In this document: positions 44,762 to 54,854 of the stretch, piece after piece
Layout: every line of letters starts with the position of its first letter
Position numbering within the stretch: position 1 is the stretch's first letter
Assembly: GCF_002530675.1 (NCBI RefSeq)
Contig: NZ_PCMX01000006.1
Location: forward strand, 1-60,143
Direction of reading: 5' to 3'
DNA length: 60,143 nt
From: Flavobacterium columnare NBRC 100251 = ATCC 23463
Lineage (GTDB): Bacteria > Bacteroidota > Bacteroidia > Flavobacteriales > Flavobacteriaceae
Notes under the pieces: generated by a model
What the model saw: only the letters and a program-made list of their open reading frames with translations
Databases searched by the model: none
Told to the model about the DNA's origin: nothing
Position numbers and translations under genes: made by a program

Positions 44762-45577
44762 TTATTTAAATACAACACCAAATTTAGCGGCTTCTATTTT
44801 TACATTAGGAATCCATTGTTTTAGATTCGTAATACGAGTTTCGTTACTAGGGTGTGTACTCATAAATTCAGGCGGTGCTTGTCCTCCTGCTTTAGCTGAC
44901 ATACGCTCCCAAACATATACTGCATTTTCAGGATTATAACCTGCAATAGCCATAAGTAACAGTCCTATTTGATCTGCTTCTGATTCATGTGCTCTACTAA
45001 AAGGGAGCATTCCTCCTACTTGAGATGCTAATCCGTAATATTGCATAAACTCAGCTTGTTGTTGTTGTGATTTACTACTCGTAGCAATAGCTACTCCTAT
45101 AGCTCCTGCTTGTTGTAATAAACCTGCACTCATACGTTGTTGTCCATGATTAGCAAGTGCGTGTGCCACTTCATGCCCCATAACTGCTGCCATTCCGGCT
45201 TCATCTTTCGTGATAGGCAAAATACCTGTATAAACTACTATTTTTCCTCCAGGCATACACCAAGCGTTTACTTCTTTACTATCTACTAAATGATATTCCC
45301 AAGCATAATTTTTTAAATAGGTTGAATTTCCATTTGCATTTAACCATCTCTCCGCGGCTGTTTTTATTTTCATCCCAACATTTTCAACACGCTTTGCGTC
45401 AGTAGTTCCTTTTATTACTTTATTTTCAGACAAAAACTGATTGTATTGCTGAAAAGCAGTTGGAAAAATCTGACTATCAGGAACTAATGCCATTGTGTTT
45501 TTTCCTGTAAAAGGATTTCTAGCACATGACATTATCAGACATAAAATACTAAATCCAAATACGATTGTTTTTTTCAT
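44762..45577 (-). CDS. M48-family zinc metallopeptidase, lipoprotein
   Basis: A 271-residue secreted lipoprotein. The signal peptide ends in the lipobox LIMSC, so Cys18 is acylated. The zinc motif HEVAH (135-139) and a later EADQIG, with the third ligand Glu, place it in peptidase family M48 (BepA/LoiP type, not HtpX, which has membrane helices). It probably acts in periplasmic or outer-membrane protein quality control. The length suits the single-domain M48 lipoproteins. Confidence 0.9.
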   Translation of the reverse strand: MKKTIVFGFSILCLIMSCARNPFTGKNTMALVPDSQIFPTAFQQYNQFLSENKVIKGTTDAKRVENVGMKIKTAAERWLNANGNSTYLKNYAWEYHLVDSKEVNAWCMPGGKIVVYTGILPITKDEAGMAAVMGHEVAHALANHGQQRMSAGLLQQAGAIGVAIATSSKSQQQQAEFMQYYGLASQVGGMLPFSRAHESEADQIGLLLMAIAGYNPENAVYVWERMSAKAGGQAPPEFMSTHPSNETRITNLKQWIPNVKIEAAKFGVVFK

Positions 45578-45770
45578 TATACTATTTTTTTAAAAAAAGT
45601 AAAATTACAATTTTTTAAAAAGGCATTCTTAGATAATCAGTAGAAATTTATCTATAAAATTTCTTTTTTATTCCTAAATAAATCATGTGAAAATTGAATA
45701 GCTATTATTTTAAACACCTATACTATGATTAATTTATTTGTATTAATTTAGCTCTAAAAACGATTCTATT

Positions 45771-46622
45771 TTGAAAAAGAAAAAACAAAATGGTATTACC
45801 GTACCTAAAATAATTATTTATACGGCAAAAGGATTAGCCTTTTTTTCTAGAAAATTGACTACTCAATTTTGTATTCGACTATTTACAACACCTACAAAGC
45901 ACAAAACTCCAAAAAGAGAATGGCAGATGATTGAAAAATCACAAAGAAAATCTCTTTTTGTTCCTAAAATTAACAAATCAATAGAAGTTTATCACTATGG
46001 TGATAGTCCAAAAAAAGTTTTACTGGTTCATGGTTGGTCTGGAAGAGGTACTCAACTTTTTAAGATTGCTGACGAATTATTAAAAATGGGATATGCTACA
46101 ATTAGCTATGATGCCCCAGGGCATGGAAAATCAAAATCTAGTACTACTTTAATAACCGATTTTATAGCTTGTAATTTTGAATTAGAGAAGCAATTTGGAC
46201 CATTTGATTATGCTATTGGTCATTCGTTGGGAGGTATGTCTTTACTTAATTCTGTTAAAAGAGGACTACAAGTAAAAAAAATGGTTACTATTGGAGCTGC
46301 GGATAAAATTATTGATATTTTATATTCTTTTGTTAAACAATTGAATTTAAAGCCAGAGATTGCTGAGCTTATGAAACAACAATTTGAAACTAATTTTGGT
46401 GAGCCTATACATAATTATGACGCAGCTGGTGCGGCTAAACAAGTTGCTATTCCTACTTTGGTAATACACGACCAAGAGGATTATGAAGTTCCTCTTGTTT
46501 GTGGAAAAACTATTTATAATGAATTGCCCAACGGAACTTTTATTGAAACTAAAGAATTAGGACACAGAAAAATATTGGGAAATGACGAGGTAATAAAAGA
46601 AATTATACAGTTTTTAAACTAG
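45771..46622 (+). CDS. Alpha/beta hydrolase (TTG start)
   Basis: A 283-residue alpha/beta-hydrolase fold protein, cytoplasmic or membrane-associated. The nucleophile elbow GHSLGG has Ser152. The oxyanion region is VHGWSGRG, and the acid and His are in HDQEDYEVP and LGHRKIL. The substrate is unknown. The start is taken at TTG because no in-frame ATG precedes the conserved region; a start at 45771 gives the expected N-terminal basic helix. Homologues may be esterases or lysophospholipases; nothing narrows this. Confidence 0.8.
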   Translation: MKKKKQNGITVPKIIIYTAKGLAFFSRKLTTQFCIRLFTTPTKHKTPKREWQMIEKSQRKSLFVPKINKSIEVYHYGDSPKKVLLVHGWSGRGTQLFKIADELLKMGYATISYDAPGHGKSKSSTTLITDFIACNFELEKQFGPFDYAIGHSLGGMSLLNSVKRGLQVKKMVTIGAADKIIDILYSFVKQLNLKPEIAELMKQQFETNFGEPIHNYDAAGAAKQVAIPTLVIHDQEDYEVPLVCGKTIYNELPNGTFIETKELGHRKILGNDEVIKEIIQFLN

Positions 46623-46683
46623 TTTTTTAAATCTATATTTTTAGGAACAAAAAACTATTATCCAACAAAAGAGCCTAAAAAAA

Positions 46684-46719
46684 GGACTATCTAAAAGAAA
46701 CATCTTAATAGATAGTCCC
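46684..46719. terminator. Bidirectional terminator between hydrolase and acyl-CoA ligase
   Basis: GGACTATCT (46684-46692) pairs with AGATAGTCC (46710-46718). An A7 run lies on one side and T6 on the other, serving both convergent genes. Confidence 0.85.
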
Positions 46720-46750
46720 CATTTTTTATTAAAAAAATGTATTACAAATT

Positions 46751-48523
46751 CTATTGATAAATTTTTGCATAAAGTTCCTTATATTTTTCCAAAACAACCT
46801 TACGTTTTAGTTTTAAAGTGGGTGTGAGTTGTCCTCCATCTATTGACCATACATCTGGTGTAAGTTCGAATTTTTTAACTTGTTCCCAGTTTCCGAATTT
46901 AGCATTAAAATGATTTATTTCTTGATAAATACGTTTAATTACTTCTGTATTTTGAATAAGTTCTTCGTTTGTAGATCCAATGTTTATGTGATGAATATGA
47001 GCCCATTCTCTTATAAACTCAAAAGCTGGCTGGATAATAGCTCCTGGCATTTTTTGCCCTTCTCCTATAACCATTATTTGTTCTATGAATCGAGATTGTT
47101 TGAATGTGTTTTCTAAAATTTGAGGAGCTACGTACTTTCCTCCTGAAGTTTTAAACATTTCTTTTTTACGATCTGTTATACGTAAAAAACCATCTTTATC
47201 AAATTCTCCAATATCTCCTGTATGGAAATATCCTCCTTTTATTACTTCATCCGTTTGTGCTTGATCTTTGTAATATCCCATCATTAAGTTAGGCCCTTTG
47301 AAAAGGATTTCACCATCTTCTCCTATTTTTACTTCTACATTTTTTATAGGTTTTCCTACAGTCCCAATTCGAAATAATCCATTACGCATATCATTTACAC
47401 TTATAACAGGCGATGTTTCGGTAAGACCGTAACCTTCCATTACTGGCATTCCTGCAGCTGAAAACACGCGAGTTAATCGAGTTTGTAGTGCCGCACTTCC
47501 AGAAACCATTAATTTTACATTTCCTCCTAAGCCTTCTTGCCATTTACTGAATATCAATTTACGAGCAATTTTTAATTGAAATTCATACCACCAGCCGTTT
47601 TTACCGTATGGTTCATATTTTAAACCTAATTCTACTGCCCAAAAGAAAATTTTCTTTTTAATACCCGTTAATTCAGTTCCTTTTGCATAAATCTTATCGT
47701 ACACTTTTTCTAATAGTCGAGGCACAACAGTAAAAACATCGGGCTGAACTTCTTTGAAATTATCTGAAATTTTATCAATAGATTCGGCAAAATAAATTGA
47801 AATAGAATAATATTGATAAATGTACAAGATAACTCTTTCAAAAATATGACAGATAGGAAGAAAGCTCATAGCTTTTGCTTGACCTGCTACTAATGGAATT
47901 CTATCAGAACTATTCAAAACATTAGATACAATGTTATTATGGGATAACATCACACCTTTAGGTTTACCCGTAGTCCCAGAAGTATAAATAATGGTTGCTA
48001 AGTCACTTGGTTTTACATTATTTTTACGTTCTTCAACAAAATTTTGAGTACGGGTATCTTTTCCGATAGTTAACAAATCAGCCCAGTTTTTTTCGCCTGA
48101 AATTTCATCAAATGTAAAAACGGCAACCAAGTTAGATAGATTAGCTTTAATTGAATTTAATTTTCTTAAAACTTCTTTATCAGATACGAAGCAATATTTA
48201 GATTCAGAATGATTTAGAATATATTCATAATCTTGTTCAGAAATGGTAGGATAAATGGGAACTGTTTGAGCTCCAATTTGTAATACACCTATGTCCATAA
48301 TATTCCATTCTGTCCTGTTATTAGATGAAATAATAGCTATTTTATCATCTTTTTGCACCCCCATGGCAATAAGTGCTCTTGAAACGGCATTTGCTCTATC
48401 TAAATACTCTTGGGTAGACGTTTTAACCCATTTTCCGTTATATTTTGTAACCAACGCATCTGGTAAATTGTTCTGTTCTAGTTGATAATAAGGAAAATCA
48501 AATAATCTTGTAATGTTCGTCAT
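46751..48523 (-). CDS. Long-chain fatty acid-CoA ligase (AMP-binding)
   Basis: A 590-residue adenylate-forming enzyme that activates fatty acids to acyl-CoA via acyl-AMP. The ATP motif IIYTSGTTGKPKGVMLSH is near residue 175. The later motifs EGYGLTETSPVISVN and the hinge TGDIGEFDKDGFLRITDRKKE match long-chain FadD/FAA-type ligases. It probably acts at the inner membrane with its product entering lipid synthesis or beta-oxidation. Single-gene unit with a shared terminator. Confidence 0.9.
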   Translation of the reverse strand: MTNITRLFDFPYYQLEQNNLPDALVTKYNGKWVKTSTQEYLDRANAVSRALIAMGVQKDDKIAIISSNNRTEWNIMDIGVLQIGAQTVPIYPTISEQDYEYILNHSESKYCFVSDKEVLRKLNSIKANLSNLVAVFTFDEISGEKNWADLLTIGKDTRTQNFVEERKNNVKPSDLATIIYTSGTTGKPKGVMLSHNNIVSNVLNSSDRIPLVAGQAKAMSFLPICHIFERVILYIYQYYSISIYFAESIDKISDNFKEVQPDVFTVVPRLLEKVYDKIYAKGTELTGIKKKIFFWAVELGLKYEPYGKNGWWYEFQLKIARKLIFSKWQEGLGGNVKLMVSGSAALQTRLTRVFSAAGMPVMEGYGLTETSPVISVNDMRNGLFRIGTVGKPIKNVEVKIGEDGEILFKGPNLMMGYYKDQAQTDEVIKGGYFHTGDIGEFDKDGFLRITDRKKEMFKTSGGKYVAPQILENTFKQSRFIEQIMVIGEGQKMPGAIIQPAFEFIREWAHIHHINIGSTNEELIQNTEVIKRIYQEINHFNAKFGNWEQVKKFELTPDVWSIDGGQLTPTLKLKRKVVLEKYKELYAKIYQ

Positions 48524-48735
48524 TATTAAATGTGGGTAAAGTTATAGTGCAAATTAAATAAATTTAACTTAAAATGCAATTTTTATTAATTTTTTAAAAT
48601 TAATAAACAAATAATTTATACAAAAAAACTTTTTTGTTTGAATAATTACATTCTTTTTAATATATATATTAAATAATATTCAGATCTATTTAATTTTTTT
48701 GTTTGTCTTTTATTTTTTAGATCATGAAATTATCC

Positions 48736-48805
48736 CCCAGACTACGCATCATAAATGTGTTACAGTTAAAATAACTTTAAATCTAAAAAAAGTAGATTTA
48801 TTTTA
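48736..48805. repeat. Dispersed palindromic repeat, copy E (partial)
   Basis: cccagactacgcatcataaa followed by text that tracks copy C (both then read aaatgt, a gapped cag..taaaa and aatctaaa). The right inverted arm is not seen. Confidence 0.45.
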
Positions 48806-48923
48806 GCAAAATATAGCTGAGGAAAAAATTTTGGTGCTTTTTTATCTTCACCGCAAAGGGTAAGGGGTAATCTAGGTTTGTAATCCCTGTGGATTTACCG
48901 TTTTAAAAAATAGATAGTATAAG

Positions 48924-48958
48924 AAAAAGGCTATTCTAAAGTTTAGGATAGCCTTTTT
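48924..48958 (-). terminator. Terminator of sucD
   Basis: AAAAAGGCTATTCTAAA pairs with TTTAGGATAGCCTTTTT around one base (a G-U pair included); 83 bp past the sucD stop and able to work on both strands. Confidence 0.85.
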
Positions 48959-49040
48959 CTTATTTAAATAGTGTTTGTTTATCTAACTTTTGGGGTTAGT
49001 AAACAGGAATTTTTTTATGATATTAATGTGTCTCAAAAAA

Positions 49041-49913
49041 TTATCCTAATATTTCTTTTACTTTTTTACCAATTTCAGCTGGCGAATCTACAACATGGAT
49101 ACCATTTTCTCTCATGATACGTTTTTTAGCTTCAGCTGTATCGTCAGCTCCTCCAACGATTGCCCCTGCATGTCCCATTGTACGTCCTTTTGGAGCCGTT
49201 TCACCTGCAATAAAGCCTACAACTGGCTTACGATTACCGTCTGCTTTAATCCATTTAGCTGCATCTGCTTCTAATTGACCTCCAATTTCACCGATCATGA
49301 TGATACAATGTGTTTCAGGATCATTCATTAATAATTCAACAGCTTCTTTTGTAGTTGTTCCAATAATTGGATCACCACCAATACCAATAGCTGTAGTTAT
49401 TCCAAATCCTTGACGAACTACTTGATCTGCTGCTTCATAAGTAAGAGTACCTGATTTAGACACAATTCCAATATTTCCTTTTTTGAAAACAAAACCTGGC
49501 ATGATACCAACCTTAGCTTCTTCTGGAGTGATTACACCTGGACAGTTAGGACCTACTAATCTACAACCTTTTCCTTTAATATAATCGTATGCTTTAATCA
49601 TATCAGCTACTGGAATACCTTCAGTAATACAGATGATAACTTTAATACCTGCATCTGCTGCTTCCATAATAGCATCTGCTGCAAACGCTGGTGGTACAAA
49701 AATAATAGACGTATCTGCACCTGCTTGATCTACTGCATCTTTAACTGTATTAAATACAGGACGATCTAAATGTGTAGCTCCTCCTTTACCAGGAGTCACT
49801 CCTCCTACTACGTTAGTTCCGTACTCTATCATTTGCGAAGCATGAAAAGTTCCTTCGCTTCCTGTAAAACCTTGTACGATTATTTTTGAATCTTTATTTA
49901 CTAAAACACTCAT
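49041..49913 (-). CDS. sucD: Succinyl-CoA synthetase alpha subunit
   Basis: A 290-residue subunit of the TCA-cycle enzyme that makes ATP or GTP from succinyl-CoA. CoA-binding segment [13 protein letters not shown] near residue 15 and [10 protein letters not shown]. The phosphohistidine is in the C-terminal segment [12 protein letters not shown]. Its partner SucC is not in the window, as is common in Bacteroidota, where sucC and sucD are often apart. It follows the lipid A genes with a 115-bp gap and its own promoter box. Confidence 0.96.
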   Translation of the reverse strand: MSVLVNKDSKIIVQGFTGSEGTFHASQMIEYGTNVVGGVTPGKGGATHLDRPVFNTVKDAVDQAGADTSIIFVPPAFAADAIMEAADAGIKVIICITEGIPVADMIKAYDYIKGKGCRLVGPNCPGVITPEEAKVGIMPGFVFKKGNIGIVSKSGTLTYEAADQVVRQGFGITTAIGIGGDPIIGTTTKEAVELLMNDPETHCIIMIGEIGGQLEADAAKWIKADGNRKPVVGFIAGETAPKGRTMGHAGAIVGGADDTAEAKKRIMRENGIHVVDSPAEIGKKVKEILG

Positions 49914-49947
49914 AATATGTGTATTGTTTGTTATAAAATATATGACG

Positions 49948-49955
49948 CAAAAGTA
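49948..49955 (-). promoter_or_regulatory. Promoter -7 box of sucD
   Basis: TACTTTTG on the minus strand, 34 bp before the sucD ATG. A match to TAnnTTTG; -33 element not clear. Confidence 0.45.
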
Positions 49956-50028
49956 AACCTTTTACTTTTACTTTAAAATTATTTTTTCAAAAGAATATAT
50001 GATTTTTTGTATACTTTTTATACTTTAT

Positions 50029-50970
50029 TTATTCTTCGTTTTGATTAAACTTATTAAGTATTTCTGGCATTTTTTTAAGGTTTGCTAATTGCTTAAATTT
50101 TTCACGAGATTCCTCTGCGGGTGTACCAAAATAAGCTTTAGATCCTTCAAGTGATTTTGTAACACCTGTTTGCCCCATTATCACTGCTTTTTTACCTATT
50201 TTTATACCACTAGCAACACCTACTTGTCCCCACAATGTAACTTCGTCTTCTATAACAACACAACCTGCAATACCTGTTTGCGAAGCGATTAAACATTTTT
50301 TTCCTATTATAGTATCGTGTCCTATATGTACTTGATTATCTATTTTAGTTCCTTCACCTATAGTAGTATCCCCTGTTACACCTTTATCAATTGTACATAA
50401 TGCTCCAATTCCTACATTATCTTCAAGCACTACTCTTCCTCCTGACAATAATTGATCAAATCCTTCGGGTCTTTTTTTATAATAAAATGCGTCTGCTCCA
50501 ATAATAGTTCCTGAATGAATAATAACATTGTCACCAATAACCGTATGGTCATAAATAGAAACGTTGGGATGAATTAAACAATTTGAGCCTATTTTTACAT
50601 TGTTACCAATAAAGCAATTGGGTTGTATTATAGTTCCTTCTCCTATTATAGCACTAGAAGATATAGATGTGTTAGAAGCTTGAAAGGGTCTAAAATATTT
50701 CGTGAGAAAATTAAAATCTCTGAAGGGGTCCTCAGAAATTAACAATGCTTTTCCTTCCGGACATTGTACTTCTTTGTTTATCAAAATAATTGTAGCTGCG
50801 GATTGCAAGGCTTTATCATAATATTTAGGGTGATCTACAAAAACAATATCGCCTGACTGAACGACATGAATTTCATTCATCCCTAAAACAGGAAAACCAG
50901 CGTCTCCTATAAATTGACAATTTATAATAGACGCTATTTCCTCTAAACTATATTGTCTGAGAAATTTCAT
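50029..50970 (-). CDS. LpxD-like acyltransferase, second paralogue
   Basis: A 313-residue left-handed beta-helix protein similar to LpxD (UDP-3-O-acylglucosamine N-acyltransferase). It has the N-terminal uridine-binding-like domain (about 1-95), then hexapeptide repeats (e.g. [20 protein letters not shown]), and the probable catalytic histidine in [12 protein letters not shown]. It is a paralogue of LpxD encoded 3 kb away in the same cluster. Whether it acylates a different precursor, or a different chain, is unknown. It overlaps the efp stop by 1 bp (TAATG), so it is translationally coupled to efp. Confidence 0.75.
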   Translation of the reverse strand: MKFLRQYSLEEIASIINCQFIGDAGFPVLGMNEIHVVQSGDIVFVDHPKYYDKALQSAATIILINKEVQCPEGKALLISEDPFRDFNFLTKYFRPFQASNTSISSSAIIGEGTIIQPNCFIGNNVKIGSNCLIHPNVSIYDHTVIGDNVIIHSGTIIGADAFYYKKRPEGFDQLLSGGRVVLEDNVGIGALCTIDKGVTGDTTIGEGTKIDNQVHIGHDTIIGKKCLIASQTGIAGCVVIEDEVTLWGQVGVASGIKIGKKAVIMGQTGVTKSLEGSKAYFGTPAEESREKFKQLANLKKMPEILNKFNQNEE

Positions 50971-51536
50971 TATTCCTTAACACGCTCCATGTAAGCGCCC
51001 GTTGCTGTATCTATTTTGATTTTATCACCTTCATTGATAAATAAAGGTACGTTTACTTGAGCTCCTGTTTCTACTGTCGCAGGTTTTGTAGCATTCGTTG
51101 CTGTATTTCCTTTTACTCCTGGTTCAGCATAGGTTACTTCTAAAACTACTGAAGCTGGCATATCTACAGACAAAGGCATTTCTGTTTCTGTATTAATTTG
51201 AACCATTACATTAGTCCCTTCTTTTAACAAATCAGGAGCATCTAGAATATCCTTATTTAAAGTTATTTGTTCAAAAGTTTCTTGATTCATAAAATGAAAC
51301 TCGGATCCTTCGTTATATAAATACTGAAAAGTGTGTGTTTCAACTCTCACTACATCAATTTTATGCCCTGCTGAGAAGGTATTATCTAATACTTTTCCAG
51401 AAGTTAATGATCTTAATTTAGTTCTAACGAAAGCAGGTCCTTTCCCTGGTTTAACATGTAAAAATTCAACGATTTTAAAGATATCGTTATTATACTTAAT
51501 ACACAATCCGTTTCTAATGTCTGCCGTACTTGCCAT
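50970..51536 (-). CDS. efp: Translation elongation factor P
   Basis: A 188-residue, three-beta-barrel protein that relieves ribosome stalling at proline stretches. The tip of domain I is [16 protein letters not shown], with the lysine in PGKG at the position modified in E. coli EF-P (Lys34). C-terminal YMERVKE is typical. No lysine-modifying enzymes (EpmA, EpmB) are seen in the window. It sits in the lipid A cluster, 22 bp after lpxA. Confidence 0.96.
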   Translation of the reverse strand: MASTADIRNGLCIKYNNDIFKIVEFLHVKPGKGPAFVRTKLRSLTSGKVLDNTFSAGHKIDVVRVETHTFQYLYNEGSEFHFMNQETFEQITLNKDILDAPDLLKEGTNVMVQINTETEMPLSVDMPASVVLEVTYAEPGVKGNTATNATKPATVETGAQVNVPLFINEGDKIKIDTATGAYMERVKE

Positions 51537-51558
51537 TTTTATTTTACTATTTTTTTTT

Positions 51559-52344
51559 TTAAATATTTCCTGTATAACCTTTCATAATACCTCTGGATGA
51601 ATTTCTAATAAAATCAAGAATTTCATCTCGCTCTGGAGTAGCTGTCATTTCTGCTTCAATGATTGCTAGTGCTTGAGTTGTATTATAATTTTTTTGATAT
51701 AAAATTCTGTATATATCTTGAATTTCTCTAATTTTTTCCGTGGAAAAACCTCTTCTTCTAAGACCTACTGAATTAATTCCTACATACGATAATGGCTCTT
51801 TGGCAGCCTTTGTATAGGGAGGTACATCCTTGCGAACCAATGAACCTCCAGATACCATTGCATGATCTCCAATAGAAATGAATTGATGAACTGCCGCCAG
51901 TCCACCTATCACAGCGTGATCTCCAACAGTAACATGACCTCCTAGAGCTACCCCGTTTACTATTATAGTATTATTTCCGATATGACAATCATGAGCAACA
52001 TGGGCTGTAGCCATAATTAAACAATTATCACCTATTATTGTTTGACCAGAGGCTACTGTTCCTCTATTGATAGTAACGCATTCTCTAATAGTGGTATTAT
52101 TACCTATAACAGCCAAAGAATCTTCTCCTCCAAATTTTAAATCTTGTGGAACAGCTGATATAACGGCTCCAGGAAAGATGTTACAGTTTTTACCTATACG
52201 AGCTCCTTCCATGATCGTCACATTAGAACCTATCCAAGTCCCCTCGCCTATTACCACATTATTATGTATTGTTGTAAAAGGCTCAATTACAACATTTTTC
52301 GCAATTTTTGCCCCTGGATGCACATATGCTAATGGTTGATTCAT
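51559..52344 (-). CDS. lpxA: UDP-N-acetylglucosamine acyltransferase LpxA
   Basis: A 261-residue hexapeptide-repeat enzyme that puts the first 3-hydroxyacyl chain on UDP-GlcNAc, the first step of lipid A synthesis. The catalytic histidine is probably His118, in ATAHVAHDC (E. coli His125). The C-terminal helical part begins near residue 190 with GLRRRGFSTEKIREI. The length is the same as E. coli LpxA (262). Third biosynthetic gene of the cluster. Confidence 0.95.
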   Translation of the reverse strand: MNQPLAYVHPGAKIAKNVVIEPFTTIHNNVVIGEGTWIGSNVTIMEGARIGKNCNIFPGAVISAVPQDLKFGGEDSLAVIGNNTTIRECVTINRGTVASGQTIIGDNCLIMATAHVAHDCHIGNNTIIVNGVALGGHVTVGDHAVIGGLAAVHQFISIGDHAMVSGGSLVRKDVPPYTKAAKEPLSYVGINSVGLRRRGFSTEKIREIQDIYRILYQKNYNTTQALAIIEAEMTATPERDEILDFIRNSSRGIMKGYTGNI

Positions 52345-52403
52345 TTCTAATTTATTATAAATTTGAACTAGCTAGTGTTTTTCTTTTTTTAAACACTATA
52401 CAC

Positions 52404-53792
52404 TTATTGATTTTTAACAATTTGAGCCATTAATTCAGCTTCTGCTACTAATTTTCCATTTGCAAACGCGTATCCCTGCATGTGACAAATACCTCTTCTT
52501 ATTGGGGATAATAGTTCTAATTTAAAAATTAAAGTATCACCAGGTAAAACTTTATGTTTAAACTTAACATTATCAATTTTCATAAAGTAAGTAAGGTAAT
52601 TTTCAGGATCTGGAACCGTGCTTAAAATTAATATTCCTCCTGTTTGAGCCATTGCTTCAACAATTAAAACTCCTGGCATCACTGGAGCTCCTGGAAAATG
52701 TCCAACGAAGAAATCTTCGTTCATAGTTACATTTTTTAGACCTACCACTTGAGTATCCGTCATACTCAAAATTCTATCTACTAATAAAAAAGGGGGTCTG
52801 TGTGGAAGCATAGACATTATTTTATGAATATCCATTAAAGGCTCCTTATTTAAATCATAAATGGGAACATTATTACGTTGTTCATTTTTTATGATTTTTG
52901 CAATTTTTTTTGCAAATTGTGTGTTTACAAAATGCCCTGGTTTGTTAGCTATAATCTTCCCTTTTATCTTGGTTCCTATCAAAGCTAAATCCCCAACAAC
53001 ATCTAATAATTTATGACGAGCTGCTTCGTTTGGATAATGCAAGGTTAAATTATCTAGTACCCCATTAGGTGTAATTGAAATTTCATCTTTACCAAAAGCA
53101 ACTCTTAATTTATCCATTGTTTCATTTGATAATTCTTTATCTACATAAACAATGGCATTATTAAGATCTCCTCCTTTAATAAGACCGTGTTCTAATAGCA
53201 TTTCTAACTCATGTAAGAAACTAAAAGTTCTACAAGATGCTATTTCTGATTTAAATTCAGAAATGCTTTTCATTGAAGCATTTTGTGTTCCTAATACTTT
53301 AGTTCCAAAATCAACCATAGTGGTTACTGAATATTCATCTGATGGAATAACCGTAATCTCGCTACCTGTTGATTCATCTAAATAAGAAATAACTTCTTTT
53401 ACTACATAAACATCGCGTTCTGCGTCTTGATCTACTAATCCTACTTTTTCTATAGCTTCTACAAAATGTTTTGAGGAGCCATCCATGATAGGTAGTTCTG
53501 AGGCATTTAATTCAATAATTACGTTGTCTAAATCGCATCCTACTAACGCTGCCAAGACATGCTCAGGAGTTTGAATCATAACTCCTAATTTTTCTAGATT
53601 TGTCCCTCTTTGGGTATTTACAACATAATTTGCATCTGCTTCAATAATAGGTTGTCCTTCTAAATCAACACGTATAAAAGTGAAACCATTATTTATAGGA
53701 GCGGGTTTAAAAGTCATTGCAACTTCTTTACCTGTATGCAAACCAACTCCTTTTAGTGTAATTTCTGACTGAATGGTCTTTTGTTTAACCAT
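52404..53792 (-). CDS. lpxC/fabZ: Fused LpxC deacetylase / FabZ dehydratase
   Basis: A 462-residue bifunctional protein. Residues 1-300 are LpxC, the zinc deacetylase that commits UDP-acyl-GlcNAc to lipid A; HGLIKGGDLNNA and ARHKLLDVVGDLAL carry zinc and catalytic residues. Residues about 315-462 are FabZ, the 3-hydroxyacyl-ACP dehydratase of fatty acid synthesis, with HRPPFLLVDRI and the catalytic His in HFPGAPVMPGVL. The fusion is usual in Bacteroidota and couples lipid A and phospholipid supply. It starts 5 bp after lpxD. Confidence 0.95.
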   Translation of the reverse strand: MVKQKTIQSEITLKGVGLHTGKEVAMTFKPAPINNGFTFIRVDLEGQPIIEADANYVVNTQRGTNLEKLGVMIQTPEHVLAALVGCDLDNVIIELNASELPIMDGSSKHFVEAIEKVGLVDQDAERDVYVVKEVISYLDESTGSEITVIPSDEYSVTTMVDFGTKVLGTQNASMKSISEFKSEIASCRTFSFLHELEMLLEHGLIKGGDLNNAIVYVDKELSNETMDKLRVAFGKDEISITPNGVLDNLTLHYPNEAARHKLLDVVGDLALIGTKIKGKIIANKPGHFVNTQFAKKIAKIIKNEQRNNVPIYDLNKEPLMDIHKIMSMLPHRPPFLLVDRILSMTDTQVVGLKNVTMNEDFFVGHFPGAPVMPGVLIVEAMAQTGGILILSTVPDPENYLTYFMKIDNVKFKHKVLPGDTLIFKLELLSPIRRGICHMQGYAFANGKLVAEAELMAQIVKNQ

Positions 53793-53797
53793 GACTA

Positions 53798-54820
53798 CTA
53801 CTTCTTTATATTTCTTTTTAGTTCTGTTATTTCTGATACAATTTTTGGTAAGTTTTTAAAATGTACATAGGATTTATTAAAATCGCTATAACCTAAAGCT
53901 GGACTTCCTTGTACAACTTCTCCGTCTTTTAAACTTCTACCAATACCTGATTGAGCCTGTATTTTAACATTGTTACCAATAATGATATGTCCTACAATAC
54001 CTACTTGACCACCTATCATGCAATTTTCTCCAATTTTAGTAGAACCTGCCACTCCTGTTTGGGAAGCTATTACTGTGTTTTTACCTATTTCTACATTATG
54101 GGCTATTTGAATTTGGTTGTCTAACTTAACCCCTTTACGTATAATAGTAGACCCTAAGGTTGCTCTGTCTATGGTAGTTGCTGCACCTATGTCTACATTA
54201 TCTTCAATAATAACATTTCCAATTTGAGGAACTTTGGTATACTCTCCGTCTTCATTAGGCGCAAAACCAAATCCATCGGCACCTATAACTACTCCAGAAT
54301 GAATTGTACAATTTTTTCCTATTATGGTTTCGGAGTAAATTTTTGCTCCTGCAAAAATCATTGTATTATCACCAATAACAACATTATCTCCTATAAATGA
54401 GTTTGGAAATATTTTTACATTTTCACCTATTATTACATTTTCACCTACATAACTAAAAGCACCTAGATAAAAATGATTTCCGTATTTAGTACTTTTTGAC
54501 AGTAGAGAGGGTTCCTCTATGCCTATTTTATTGTGTTTTATTTGGTTGTAAAATTCTAACAATTTTGAAAAAGATTTGTAAGCATCTTCTACTTTTACTA
54601 AAGTAGTAGTCAATTCATTCTCGGGCTCAAAACTTTTATTTACAATTGTTATAGTTGCCTTCGTTTCATATATATAATTTAGGTATTTGGGATTGGCTAA
54701 AAACGTTAGTGATCCTTCTGTACCTTCCTCTATTTTAGACAATTTGGAGACTTCAGCATTAGGATTACCTACTACTTCTCCTTCTAATATTCCTGCAATT
54801 TGTTCTGCTGTAAACTTCAT
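53798..54820 (-). CDS. lpxD: UDP-3-O-(3-hydroxymyristoyl)glucosamine N-acyltransferase LpxD
   Basis: A 340-residue enzyme that adds the N-linked acyl chain in lipid A synthesis. It has an N-terminal domain with [19 protein letters not shown] (about 35-53), a long left-handed beta-helix, and the catalytic His in [12 protein letters not shown] (E. coli His239). C-terminal helix ends TELKRNIKK. Length matches E. coli LpxD (341). Starts 34 bp after the HD-domain gene. Confidence 0.94.
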   Translation of the reverse strand: MKFTAEQIAGILEGEVVGNPNAEVSKLSKIEEGTEGSLTFLANPKYLNYIYETKATITIVNKSFEPENELTTTLVKVEDAYKSFSKLLEFYNQIKHNKIGIEEPSLLSKSTKYGNHFYLGAFSYVGENVIIGENVKIFPNSFIGDNVVIGDNTMIFAGAKIYSETIIGKNCTIHSGVVIGADGFGFAPNEDGEYTKVPQIGNVIIEDNVDIGAATTIDRATLGSTIIRKGVKLDNQIQIAHNVEIGKNTVIASQTGVAGSTKIGENCMIGGQVGIVGHIIIGNNVKIQAQSGIGRSLKDGEVVQGSPALGYSDFNKSYVHFKNLPKIVSEITELKRNIKK

Positions 54821-54854
54821 AATTCTTGCAAAAGTATAAAATTTTACCGAAATT

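Larger units (their letters stand above)
48524..49040. other. Gap between acyl-CoA ligase start and sucD end
   Basis: No gene is seen in 517 bp. It contains a palindromic-repeat-like copy (48736-48805) and the sucD terminator (48924-48958). Confidence 0.6.
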
